Positions 1 through 6,496 of a stretch of 7,969 nucleotides of DNA are shown here, piece by piece. Both the position numbers and the translations under genes were made by a program. Under the pieces are notes generated by a model. It made no database searches. It was not told the origin of the DNA and saw only the letters and a list, made by a program, of their open reading frames with translations. This DNA is from an uncultured Helicobacter sp. GTDB taxonomy: Bacteria; Campylobacterota; Campylobacteria; Campylobacterales; Helicobacteraceae. The stretch spans positions 1-7,969 of the forward strand of contig CALVAF010000178.1 in assembly GCA_944325475.1 (NCBI GenBank). The letters run 5' to 3'. Numbering within the stretch: the stretch's first letter is position 1; each line of letters begins with the position of its first letter.

Positions 1-901
1 AAATAGCTACCATACTAAAGCCACTATAAGCAAAAAGCTGCAGCGCAAAAAGGCTTGCTGTGATTCCAAAAATAGCAAAATAAGTGAAGCCCAAAACATG
101 CTTGTCATGGTATTTGGTAAAGAGGAAGCTACCAAGGAATCCAATCGCTCCAAAGGCAACTAAAAGAAGTGTGATTTCGGATTTGTCAAAGTGTGCGATT
201 TGTGCTAAAAAAGGCTCAATGTAGCTGTATCCACTAAAATGTGCGGTGGTTAGCAGAATCGTTAAAAGATAAATGCTTAATAAATGTGGAGTTTTTAGAA
301 TCTGTGGAAGTTCGCGAATGGAAACTTTTCCGGCGCTTGACATCGTGGGGAAAACCCTCCAAATTAATAACATTACTAAAAAGGCAACCACTCCAATACT
401 CAAAAAAGTCACCCTCCAGCCAAGATACAAGCCAATCACGCGTCCTAGTGGTAATCCTGCAATAAAGGCAATCGCTGTTCCTGTGACAACAAAGCTAAGA
501 GCAAGAGATTGTTTGCCTTGTGGAGCAGCACGCACTGCCATAGGGGTGGCAATCGACCAAAATAACGCGTGGGAGAAAGCCACACCAATCCTTGAAATCA
601 CCAAGGTTAAATAATCATTAGCTAGACTTGATAAAACATGGCTTGCAACAAAGAATGCCATCACGCAAAGCAAAAGTTTCTTTAGCTCAACCTTAGAAAA
701 TAAAAGCATAAGCGGCAAGGAGGCTAAAGCTACAACCCATGCATACATTGTCATAAGTAATCCTACTTTAGCCTCACTCATATTAAAATCCTGTGCTATC
801 AAGCTCAAAAGCCCAATAGGCACGAATTCTGAAGTGTTTAGAATAAAAGCCCCAAGACTAATGGCAATCACACCAAGCCAAATTCTAATATCGTTTTGCA
901 T
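1..901 (-). CDS. sotB: SotB/YdeA-type MFS efflux transporter (C-terminus cut by window edge)
   Basis: This is an inner-membrane major facilitator superfamily exporter of the sugar-efflux (SotB/YdeA, arabinose-efflux-like) group; H. pylori HP1185 is the remembered match. I translated 300 codons by hand, against roughly 390-400 aa for the family, so the last quarter lies outside the window. The N-terminus MQNDIRIWLGV leads into a membrane segment and the signature NTSEFVPIGLL (residues 22-32). A loop with SKVELKK (69-75) sits at the TM2-TM3 position. The antiporter-type motif GLPLGRVIGLYLGWR spans residues 149-163, and YSYIEPF (225-231) lies in the second half. About eight hydrophobic segments are visible. 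The ATG at 901-899 is preceded by AAGGAA (913-908, minus) at 6 nt. The substrate cannot be told from sequence; sugars, IPTG-like compounds or drugs are all known for relatives. The reading frame is intact throughout. Confidence 0.9.
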   Translation of the reverse strand, partial: MQNDIRIWLGVIAISLGAFILNTSEFVPIGLLSLIAQDFNMSEAKVGLLMTMYAWVVALASLPLMLLFSKVELKKLLLCVMAFFVASHVLSSLANDYLTLVISRIGVAFSHALFWSIATPMAVRAAPQGKQSLALSFVVTGTAIAFIAGLPLGRVIGLYLGWRVTFLSIGVVAFLVMLLIWRVFPTMSSAGKVSIRELPQILKTPHLLSIYLLTILLTTAHFSGYSYIEPFLAQIAHFDKSEITLLLVAFGAIGFLGSFLFTKYHDKHVLGFTYFAIFGITASLFALQLFAYSGFSMVAI

Positions 902-931
902 AAGCAATTCCTTAGAAATAAAAAAAGCAAA

Positions 932-940
932 ATTGTATCA
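932..940 (-). promoter_or_regulatory. Predicted sigma-70-type promoter (-10) of sotB
   Basis: Read on the minus strand, TGATACAAT is an extended -10 (TGn followed by TACAAT at 937-932) about 30 nt before the sotB start codon. No convincing -35 is visible, which is normal in Helicobacter, where the -35 is poorly conserved. The start site is inferred to lie near 925. Confidence 0.55.
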
Positions 941-1039
941 AAAAATGCTTTGGAATGCTGTTGGAAATAGTCCTACAAAGGCAAAAAATACCGCAAAAAT
1001 AAAAGTTTCGGATTTTAAAGTAAAATACAAAGTTTTCAT

Positions 1040-1048
1040 TGTTATAAT
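1040..1048 (+). promoter_or_regulatory. Predicted sigma-70-type promoter (-10) of cheZ-trhP
   Basis: TGTTATAAT is a perfect extended -10 (TG at 1040-1041, TATAAT at 1043-1048), 34 nt before the cheZ ATG. Transcription would start near 1055. That excludes the upstream in-frame ATG at 1050 as a usable start and supports the start at 1083. The AT-rich run before it fits Helicobacter promoters. No sigma-54 (GG-N10-GC) or sigma-28 flagellar promoter was evident here. Confidence 0.65.
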
Positions 1049-1082
1049 TATGAGAAATAAATCACTTTTTAAGGTTTGGTTG

Positions 1083-1751
1083 ATGACACAAGAAGAATTA
1101 GATGCGTTATTAAATGAAAATGTATTAGACGCTACAGAAGATGAAGCTTCAAGTAATGAAGAAAAAGGAAGTCAAAAAATGGAGACCGAAGACTTTCATA
1201 TTGATTCAGAGGAAAATTGGTCCCCACCGCCACCGACAAAAGAACATAAAGTGGTGCATCAGCTTGATGATGTCACAAAAGATTCAGAAGTTAAGGCTAC
1301 TGAGACATTTGATAAGCTAGAGTTAATCAATAATGCAGGAATGGATATTGAAGATGGACTTGCCAAGATTGACAAGTTTGTAAAATCTCAAGAATCAATG
1401 CTGCAAAAATTGCATGAGAAATTCCCAGATTTCCATACTTTTTCACAAAAGCTAGAGGAAGTAGAGGAAATAAAAGATGTCATAAAAACACTTTCAAATG
1501 CCATTCAAGATGTCAGTAATGCGTCTTTGGAAGCTATGGATATTATGCAGTATCAAGATATTCATCGTCAAAAAATTGAACGTGTTATTAATGTGATGCG
1601 TGCCCTCTCTCGCTATATGAGTTTGCTTTTTGAAGGTAGATTAGATGATACTAAACGTGTAAGCTCTGCAACGCACATTCAAGGTGATAGCACAGAAAAT
1701 GTCGTGAATGAAGAAGATATCGAAGCGCTCATTGCGAATTTTGGAAAATAG
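1083..1751 (+). CDS. cheZ: CheZ-type chemotaxis phosphatase (remote Helicobacter CheZ)
   Basis: This cytoplasmic protein is predicted to dephosphorylate CheY-P and so end the motor-switching signal; it resembles H. pylori HP0170. It has 222 residues. The N-terminus is acidic and low in complexity, with a proline run SPPPPTK (47-53). A long helical, coiled-coil-like central region (about 75-185) carries MQYQDIHRQKIERV (155-168). In it D159 and Q163 line up with the catalytic D143 and Q147 of E. coli CheZ. The C-terminus EEDIEALIANFGK (210-222) resembles the CheY-binding tail of CheZ, and the N-terminal TQEELDALL (2-10) resembles the CheY-binding peptide of FliM. The ATG at 1083 is chosen because AAGG (1071-1074) lies 8 nt upstream and a -10 sits at 1043-1048; the in-frame extension back to 834 would run through the promoter and into sotB. 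trhP starts 6 nt after the stop. Confidence 0.88.
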   Translation: MTQEELDALLNENVLDATEDEASSNEEKGSQKMETEDFHIDSEENWSPPPPTKEHKVVHQLDDVTKDSEVKATETFDKLELINNAGMDIEDGLAKIDKFVKSQESMLQKLHEKFPDFHTFSQKLEEVEEIKDVIKTLSNAIQDVSNASLEAMDIMQYQDIHRQKIERVINVMRALSRYMSLLFEGRLDDTKRVSSATHIQGDSTENVVNEEDIEALIANFGK

Positions 1752-1757
1752 TTTTTA

Positions 1758-3032
1758 ATGTGTCAAAAATTAAAAAAACCCGAATTGCTTTCTCCAGCGG
1801 GGAATCTAAAAAAGTTAAAAATTGCCCTAGAATATGGGGCAGATGCGGTGTATGGAGGGGTTAGTCATTTTTCTTTACGCAATCGTGCGGGCAGAGAATT
1901 TGATTTTGAAAGCTTTAGTGAGGGGGTGGAATACACGCACCAAAGGGGTAAAAAAATCTATGTAACGATTAATGGATTCCCTTTTAACTCTCAAATTAAG
2001 CTTTTGGAAAATCATATCTATAAAATGGCGGAGTTAAATCCTGATGGGTTTATTGTTGCAGCACCCGGTGTAGTTAAGCTTACTAGGGAGATTGCGCCAC
2101 AGATTCCTATCCACCTCTCTACTCAAGCTAATGTGTTAAATGTGCTTGATGCGGCGGTGTTTTATGAAATGGGAGTGAAGCGAATCGTGGCTGCAAGGGA
2201 GTTAAGCCTCAAAGATGCCATGGAGATTAAAAAAGCCTTGCCGGATTTGGAAATTGAAATTTTTGTGCATGGGAGTATGTGTTTTGCATTCTCTGGGCGT
2301 TGTCTTATCTCTGCACTCCAAAGTGGGCGTGTCCCAAACCGCGGAAGTTGTGCCAATGATTGTCGTTTTGATTATGAATATTATGTTAGAAACCCCGATA
2401 ATGGCGTGATGATGCGGCTTGTGGAAGAAGAGGGAGTGGGGACACATATTTTTAATGCTAAAGATTTGAAGCTTATGGAGCATATCCCCTTGATTTTAGA
2501 GAGTGGTGTGATTGATTCTTTAAAAATTGAAGGAAGAACGAAGTCAAGCTATTATGCTGGAATCACAGCCCTAGCGTATCGGGCTGCAATTGATGGGTAT
2601 TTTAGTGGGAATTTTGAGCTAGAAAAATACGAAAAAGAGTTAGAAACACTGAAGAATCGAGGGTTTAGTGATGGGTATTTGATTCATCGCCCTTATGAAA
2701 AAAACAACACACAAAATCATCTAACCGCTATTAGCGAGGGAAGTTATCAAGTTAATGCTGAAGTGAGTGAAGATGGCAGGTTTGCACTTTGTCGCCATAC
2801 GATTCGGGTAGGAGAGGCAAAGGCAATCGTGAGCGCTGATGATTCTAAGATTTGTGAAGGCAAAAATGAATTAGGCGAGATTTACATTCAAGGGGGTAAG
2901 AAATTTATGCGCTTTTTTAAGATTATGCTAGAAAATGGCAAGGAAGTCGATTCTATTCATAGCGGAAATGAGAACAGAATTGCACTTCCGCTCCCACTCC
3001 CACCTTTTAGTTTTTTGCGTCAAAAACTTTAA
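1758..3032 (+). CDS. trhP: U32-family protein, TrhP/YegQ-like tRNA wobble-uridine hydroxylation protein (the old prtC 'collagenase')
   Basis: The 424-residue product is close in pattern to E. coli TrhP (YegQ, 453 aa), which is needed with prephenate to form 5-hydroxyuridine at tRNA position 34. The N-terminus KPELLSPAGNLKKLKIALEYGADAVYGG follows the TIM-barrel opening of the family (quoted in parts: KPELLSPAG at 7-15, YGADAVYGG at 26-34). The complete U32 signature spans 167-185 (EIFVHGSMC, then GRCLIS). Cysteines 175, 182, 198 and 202 form the set that binds an iron-sulfur cluster in TrhP and UbiU/V relatives. SLKIEGRTKSSYY (254-266) and NRGFSDGYL (296-304) also match. Compared with E. coli it lacks the stretch between the last cysteine and NAKDLKL. 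Helicobacter orthologues were named PrtC, a collagenase, but no protease active site is visible. A weak ribosome site (GGAAAA, 1743-1748) overlaps the cheZ end, suggesting co-transcription and perhaps translational coupling. Confidence 0.88.
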   Translation: MCQKLKKPELLSPAGNLKKLKIALEYGADAVYGGVSHFSLRNRAGREFDFESFSEGVEYTHQRGKKIYVTINGFPFNSQIKLLENHIYKMAELNPDGFIVAAPGVVKLTREIAPQIPIHLSTQANVLNVLDAAVFYEMGVKRIVAARELSLKDAMEIKKALPDLEIEIFVHGSMCFAFSGRCLISALQSGRVPNRGSCANDCRFDYEYYVRNPDNGVMMRLVEEEGVGTHIFNAKDLKLMEHIPLILESGVIDSLKIEGRTKSSYYAGITALAYRAAIDGYFSGNFELEKYEKELETLKNRGFSDGYLIHRPYEKNNTQNHLTAISEGSYQVNAEVSEDGRFALCRHTIRVGEAKAIVSADDSKICEGKNELGEIYIQGGKKFMRFFKIMLENGKEVDSIHSGNENRIALPLPLPPFSFLRQKL

Positions 3033-3129
3033 GCTAAATGGTAGTGGGTTTGTTTTTGTGCTTTTAGATTCTAAGGTAATTTGCGATTAATAAGGTTTTG
3101 CAATGATAAAAGTAATCTCTGAAAAAAAT

Positions 3130-3159
3130 CAAAAGCCTTAAAAGCTTTTGAAGTTTTTT
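3130..3159 (+). terminator. Bidirectional intrinsic terminator between trhP and slt
   Basis: CAAAAGC (3130-3136) and GCTTTTG (3144-3150) form a perfect 7-bp stem around a 7-nt loop. On the plus strand a T6 run follows at 3154-3159. On the minus strand the stem is followed by T7 (the A-run at 3122-3128). It therefore can stop transcription arriving from trhP and from slt. The right-hand T-run overlaps the slt stop codon (3160-3158), so this is compact shared punctuation between converging genes. Only two G-C pairs per stem arm make it modest in strength. Confidence 0.65.
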
Positions 3160-4783
3160 AATAAATTAATGTTTGCCTAAGTAATTGTGTAGGGCTGATT
3201 TCTTTGTCAAAGCTTTTTTGATAGATGATGTAGTTTGCAAGGACTTTTTTGCCATATTTTCTCGTCTCTTCATAAGGAATCATTTCCATACTATACCAAG
3301 GATCCAGCGGATTGTCTTTTCTAAAGAGCTGCTTAGTTTGCAAAAGCCTGCGTGTGAATCCCGGACCACCATTATAGGCATAAGAAACAAAGAGTGGGTG
3401 TTTAAACTCCTTAAGTAAAGGGCGTGTGAAATATTCTGCATAGGGAATATTAATTGCTGGATCAAACATATCAAAATAAGTGATTTTCTCTGCCTCTCCA
3501 AATTTTTTTGCTAGGTCCATGACATTAAAAGGCATTAGTTGCATTATCCCAAGCGCATAGGAAGTAGAAATGGCAGTGGGGATAAAAAGGCTTTCTTGCC
3601 GCCCTAGCGCATAAAGCAAGGCTTGGGTATCGTTTGAGAAATGGGAGAAAATTTCGGGGAAGGGCTTTAGGAAATATTCTTTACCCTTTTCTTTGTTAAG
3701 CCACACAAAATGCGGCTTGGTGTTGCTGTGATTGACTTTTTGGAGTAGGTTTTTTTGGTTTTGTGTGTTAGCTTGTTGATAAGAATCGCGGATTTTCTCC
3801 CACTCAAAAGGATTTTTAGTGTCCCATTTTGCTAGGGTTTTTGGGGTTTGTATATCATAGAGGATTTCAAATTGTTGCTTAGTGTTAGTGATTTCTAAGC
3901 TGGCTAGTGTGTAGATGTCTACAGATTTTGATTCTAAAACAGATGTGAGGTGCCTTGAATCTTTGCTAGCAAGATAAGCCCAAAAAAGTCCGCGATTCTT
4001 TTCAAATTTGTGTTTTGCAATCTTGGAGGAATGGAGGAAGTAAATCGAAGAATTAGAAGTATCATGATTCCTAATTGCATTTAAACCTAGATAAAAGGCG
4101 GTTTCATCGTCCAAAAAGGGTAGCATTTCTTGGGGTGAGACTTGCATTAAAGAATGGTTAAAAACGCCCATATCTGCATTGAGAATCGCATGCCTTAAAA
4201 GCCTATTAAAAGGTGCGTGTTGTTGGGCAGTAAAATCAAGCAAAATCGTTTTTGGAAGTGGGACATTGAGCTTTTTTCTATAATCTTTAGAGACTTCAAA
4301 ATAAAAATTGCTAAAAGTTTTAACATTGGTTTTAATGAGCTGGGAAAAAGGGTCATTAGAGGCTAGAATCTTGATTTGTGTTGCAAGAGTCTGATTGGTG
4401 TTTTGTATCTTTTTAGCAAGATCTAGCAGAGTTTTTTTATCAAGTGATTCTGCATTTTTAAGCGTTAGTCCATAGGCGATACATTGAGAATCTTGCTTGA
4501 GGAGTTTTTGGAGTTTCATTTGTTGGCAAAGGGTTTTTTTAGAGAGAGTTTTGTTATCGCCTTTTTTATAATAAAGAGAAAAAATTTTTGCATTTTTTCT
4601 TGAAGCGAGATTGTAGGCTTGTGTGGCTTCTTTGGGGCTAATGTCTTGTTGTAAAAAAAGCCAAATATAAAAATCGCGTGAGATTCCGCTAGGCTGCTTT
4701 TTAAGATAATCAAGCGTGAGATTATGCGGACTTGCGTTTATGCAAACAAGAGTGGTCCAAAGCAAAAAAAAAATTTTTTTCAT
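3158..4783 (-). CDS. slt: Soluble lytic murein transglycosylase (Slt70 type)
   Basis: This is a periplasmic enzyme that cleaves the MurNAc-GlcNAc bond of peptidoglycan to give 1,6-anhydro products; H. pylori HP0645 is the remembered match. It has 541 residues against about 645 in E. coli Slt70. A Sec signal peptide (MKKIFFLLWTTLVCINA, residues 1-17) is followed by a long alpha-helical region (about 18-375) like the U/L superhelix. The C-terminal SLT domain carries RQES (395-398, catalytic Glu397), GIMQLMP (412-418) and AYNGGPG (469-475). The start at 4783 is preferred because AAAGGA (4795-4790) lies 6 nt upstream and the signal peptide begins there; the in-frame ATG at 4831 would overlap yggT and bury the signal. 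Codons 2-7 hold an A7 then T10 run, which could slip. The cysteine at position 14 is not in a lipobox. Last gene of the gltX2-yggT-slt operon, 10 bp after yggT. Confidence 0.93.
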   Translation of the reverse strand: MKKIFFLLWTTLVCINASPHNLTLDYLKKQPSGISRDFYIWLFLQQDISPKEATQAYNLASRKNAKIFSLYYKKGDNKTLSKKTLCQQMKLQKLLKQDSQCIAYGLTLKNAESLDKKTLLDLAKKIQNTNQTLATQIKILASNDPFSQLIKTNVKTFSNFYFEVSKDYRKKLNVPLPKTILLDFTAQQHAPFNRLLRHAILNADMGVFNHSLMQVSPQEMLPFLDDETAFYLGLNAIRNHDTSNSSIYFLHSSKIAKHKFEKNRGLFWAYLASKDSRHLTSVLESKSVDIYTLASLEITNTKQQFEILYDIQTPKTLAKWDTKNPFEWEKIRDSYQQANTQNQKNLLQKVNHSNTKPHFVWLNKEKGKEYFLKPFPEIFSHFSNDTQALLYALGRQESLFIPTAISTSYALGIMQLMPFNVMDLAKKFGEAEKITYFDMFDPAINIPYAEYFTRPLLKEFKHPLFVSYAYNGGPGFTRRLLQTKQLFRKDNPLDPWYSMEMIPYEETRKYGKKVLANYIIYQKSFDKEISPTQLLRQTLIY

Positions 4784-4789
4784 AAGGTT

Positions 4790-4795
4790 TCCTTT
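4790..4795 (-). promoter_or_regulatory. Ribosome binding site that fixes the slt start
   Basis: On the minus strand AAAGGA lies 6 nt before the ATG at 4783 and overlaps the TAA stop of yggT (4796-4794). Ribosomes ending yggT would release directly over the slt initiation region, so coupled translation is likely. Confidence 0.7.
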
Positions 4796-5087
4796 AAAGT
4801 GTGTTGGCAAAACTAAAGAGTAGTTTGACAAAAAAGAGATTGATAAACTGCAAGGCTAGAATCACGATAATTGGGGTAATGTCGATTCCGCCAATAATTG
4901 TTGGGATAAAGCGGCGGATTTTTGCATATAAAGGTTCTGTGAGTTTGTAGAGAATCTGCACAATAGGGTTGTAAGGGTCTGGACGCACCCATGAGATGAG
5001 AGCCGCGATAATGACAATCCAAATGTAAATGTTAATTGCCATACTTAAAATCTGTGCAACTGCTTGAATAAAAGTACTTAAAACCAT
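4794..5087 (-). CDS. yggT: YggT-family small integral membrane protein
   Basis: The 97-residue product has two hydrophobic segments (about 9-33 and 69-92) joined by the family's conserved loop. The loop begins SWVRPDPYNPIVQILYKLT (32-50) and continues EPLYAKIRRFIP (51-62). Single-domain YggT proteins of about 95-100 aa are usual in Campylobacterota, whereas E. coli YggT carries two such domains. Its molecular function is not settled; relatives have been linked to osmotic-stress tolerance and, in other phyla, to cell division or chloroplast nucleoid and cytochrome assembly. The ATG at 5087 has AGGAG (5097-5093) 5 nt upstream and lies one base after the gltX2 stop, so the two are very probably translated from one message. 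The position between gltX2 and slt matches HP0643-HP0645 as I recall it. Confidence 0.92.
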   Translation of the reverse strand: MVLSTFIQAVAQILSMAINIYIWIVIIAALISWVRPDPYNPIVQILYKLTEPLYAKIRRFIPTIIGGIDITPIIVILALQFINLFFVKLLFSFANTL

Positions 5088-5088
5088 T

Positions 5089-6402
5089 TTAACTCCTAAT
5101 AATATCTTGTAAGTAAAGCCTTAAAATCGGAAATAAATCGCTTAATTCTGGTCCATGCTCATAGCCTGTAAGGAGGAATCGTAAGGCCTTAAAGAATTTT
5201 TTACCTTTGAGATTGGAGTGATTCATCGCTTGAGTTTTGAAGTTTTCATAATCTTCTTTTGTGAAATCTTGTGTTTGTAGCATCTTTTGAAGTGTGTTTT
5301 GGAGGATTTTGACTTCCTCTTGAAATTCTGTTGATTCTAGAATCAATGATTTTTTCATAAAGATTCTATCGACTTTCTCACGCAATTCATTTAAGGTGCT
5401 TGATTCTTGTAAATACAGCTTTGCCAAAGCCCCAATGCTTGAATCTTTATATCCTAAAAGCACTGCTAAATCTTGTTCGTTAAGGCGTTTGAAGTGTTCG
5501 CGATTTAAGAATCTTAGCTTGTTAATATCAAATTTTGCTGGTGCTTTTGCGATATTTTGAATCTCAAACCATTTTATGGAATCATTTAGAGTGAAAACCT
5601 CACAAGGTGTTTTGTTGCCAATTAAAATCAGATAATTTGCAATCGCTTGGGGCAGATAGCCCTCATCAAGCAGCCATTGCACACTTGAAGCATTATCGCG
5701 CTTACTCATTTTTTTACCCTCTTCATTAAGCAAGATAGGTAGATGGGCAAACTCGATATTTTTTTGGTAGTTTAGGGCTTGGTGGATTAGCATTTGCTTG
5801 GGTGTGTTGCTAACATGATCCTCCCCTCGCACAATAAAATCGACATCATAGAGTATATCATCAACTGCACAAGCAAAATTGTAAGTGGGGATTCCATTAT
5901 CTTTTAAAATCATAAAACTATCAAGCTCATTAGGAGAAAACTTAATTTTACCTTTGATTTTATCGGTAAATTCCATAGCAATTTTAGAGCCTCTTAGTCG
6001 GATAGTAGGGTTTGGGTTTGAATCTTTTTGGAGATTTGCCCAAGAATCATCATATCTAAAAGCTTCGTGTTTTGCTTTTGATTCTTCGCGCTTTTGTTCT
6101 AAAAACTCTTTGGTGCAGTGGCAGTAAAATGCCTTGTCTTGTGCGATGAGATAGTCTGCAAGCTGACGATGACGCGGGAAATTATCGCTTTGATAGACAA
6201 GGCTATCCCATTGGATTCCAAAAAGCGTGAGTAAAAACATAATATCCTTATCTTTGCCCTCAATATTCCTTGCAGTGTCGGTATCCTCGATACGCAAGAG
6301 GAATTTTTCATGGCGTTGCTTGCAGAGAATGTAGTTAAAAATCGCAACGCGTAAATTGCCAATATGCATATCTCCTGTGGGGCTGGGTGCGAATCTAAGC
6401 AT
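5089..6402 (-). CDS. gltX2: Glutamyl-tRNA synthetase paralogue GltX2 (GluRS2, expected to charge tRNA-Gln)
   Basis: This is a cytoplasmic class I aminoacyl-tRNA synthetase of 437 aa. The Rossmann fold opens FAPSPTGDMHIGN (4-16, HIGH motif), and KMSKR lies at 231-235. LLRIEDTD (35-42), PTYNFACAVDD (172-182) and RGEDHVSNTPKQ (192-203) are typical of bacterial GluRS. Helicobacter has two such enzymes: GltX1 charges tRNA-Glu, and GltX2 (HP0643) puts glutamate on tRNA-Gln, which GatCAB then amidates. Length and sequence pattern fit the GltX2 type. Gly417 (codon at 5154-5152) falls at the position reported to matter for tRNA-Gln preference in H. pylori GluRS2. Cys94 and Cys96 recall the zinc motif of E. 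coli GluRS, but no matching downstream Cys-x-His is visible, so zinc binding is doubtful. The start follows AAAAGG about 6 nt upstream. First gene of a three-gene operon. Confidence 0.92.
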   Translation of the reverse strand: MLRFAPSPTGDMHIGNLRVAIFNYILCKQRHEKFLLRIEDTDTARNIEGKDKDIMFLLTLFGIQWDSLVYQSDNFPRHRQLADYLIAQDKAFYCHCTKEFLEQKREESKAKHEAFRYDDSWANLQKDSNPNPTIRLRGSKIAMEFTDKIKGKIKFSPNELDSFMILKDNGIPTYNFACAVDDILYDVDFIVRGEDHVSNTPKQMLIHQALNYQKNIEFAHLPILLNEEGKKMSKRDNASSVQWLLDEGYLPQAIANYLILIGNKTPCEVFTLNDSIKWFEIQNIAKAPAKFDINKLRFLNREHFKRLNEQDLAVLLGYKDSSIGALAKLYLQESSTLNELREKVDRIFMKKSLILESTEFQEEVKILQNTLQKMLQTQDFTKEDYENFKTQAMNHSNLKGKKFFKALRFLLTGYEHGPELSDLFPILRLYLQDIIRS

Positions 6403-6439
6403 AAAAAACCTTTTTTATATTGTTGTGATGAATTTTGGG

Positions 6440-6448
6440 ATTGTAGCA
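6440..6448 (-). promoter_or_regulatory. Predicted sigma-70-type promoter (-10) of gltX2-yggT-slt
   Basis: On the minus strand TGCTACAAT is an extended -10 (TACAAT at 6445-6440 with TG upstream) about 37 nt before the gltX2 ATG. Transcription is inferred to start near 6433, giving a leader of about 30 nt. No T-box-like leader fits in so short a space. Confidence 0.55.
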
Positions 6449-6496
6449 TAAGCAAGCTTGATACTCTATAAGGCGTGTCAAAATAAAAAGCTATCA

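Noticed and set aside
241..614. Two overlapping plus-strand open frames (74 and 113 aa)
   Set aside because: They lie antisense to the intact sotB frame, which matches a known transporter over its whole length, and the plus-strand translations show no family features.
834..1082. N-terminal extension of CheZ by 83 residues
   Set aside because: It runs through the sotB start and the TGTTATAAT promoter, and has no ribosome site. The protein-like CheZ start is at 1083 with a Shine-Dalgarno sequence 8 nt upstream.
2162..2483. Open frames antisense to or overlapping trhP
   Set aside because: They are shadows of a strongly conserved U32 gene, with no signal of their own.
4784..4831. 16-residue extension of Slt to the ATG at 4831
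   Set aside because: It overlaps the end of yggT and would place residues before the signal peptide. The start at 4783 has its own ribosome site.
6403..6496. T-box or riboswitch leader for gltX2
   Set aside because: The predicted leader is only about 30 nt, and no conserved T-box sequence or specifier structure is visible.
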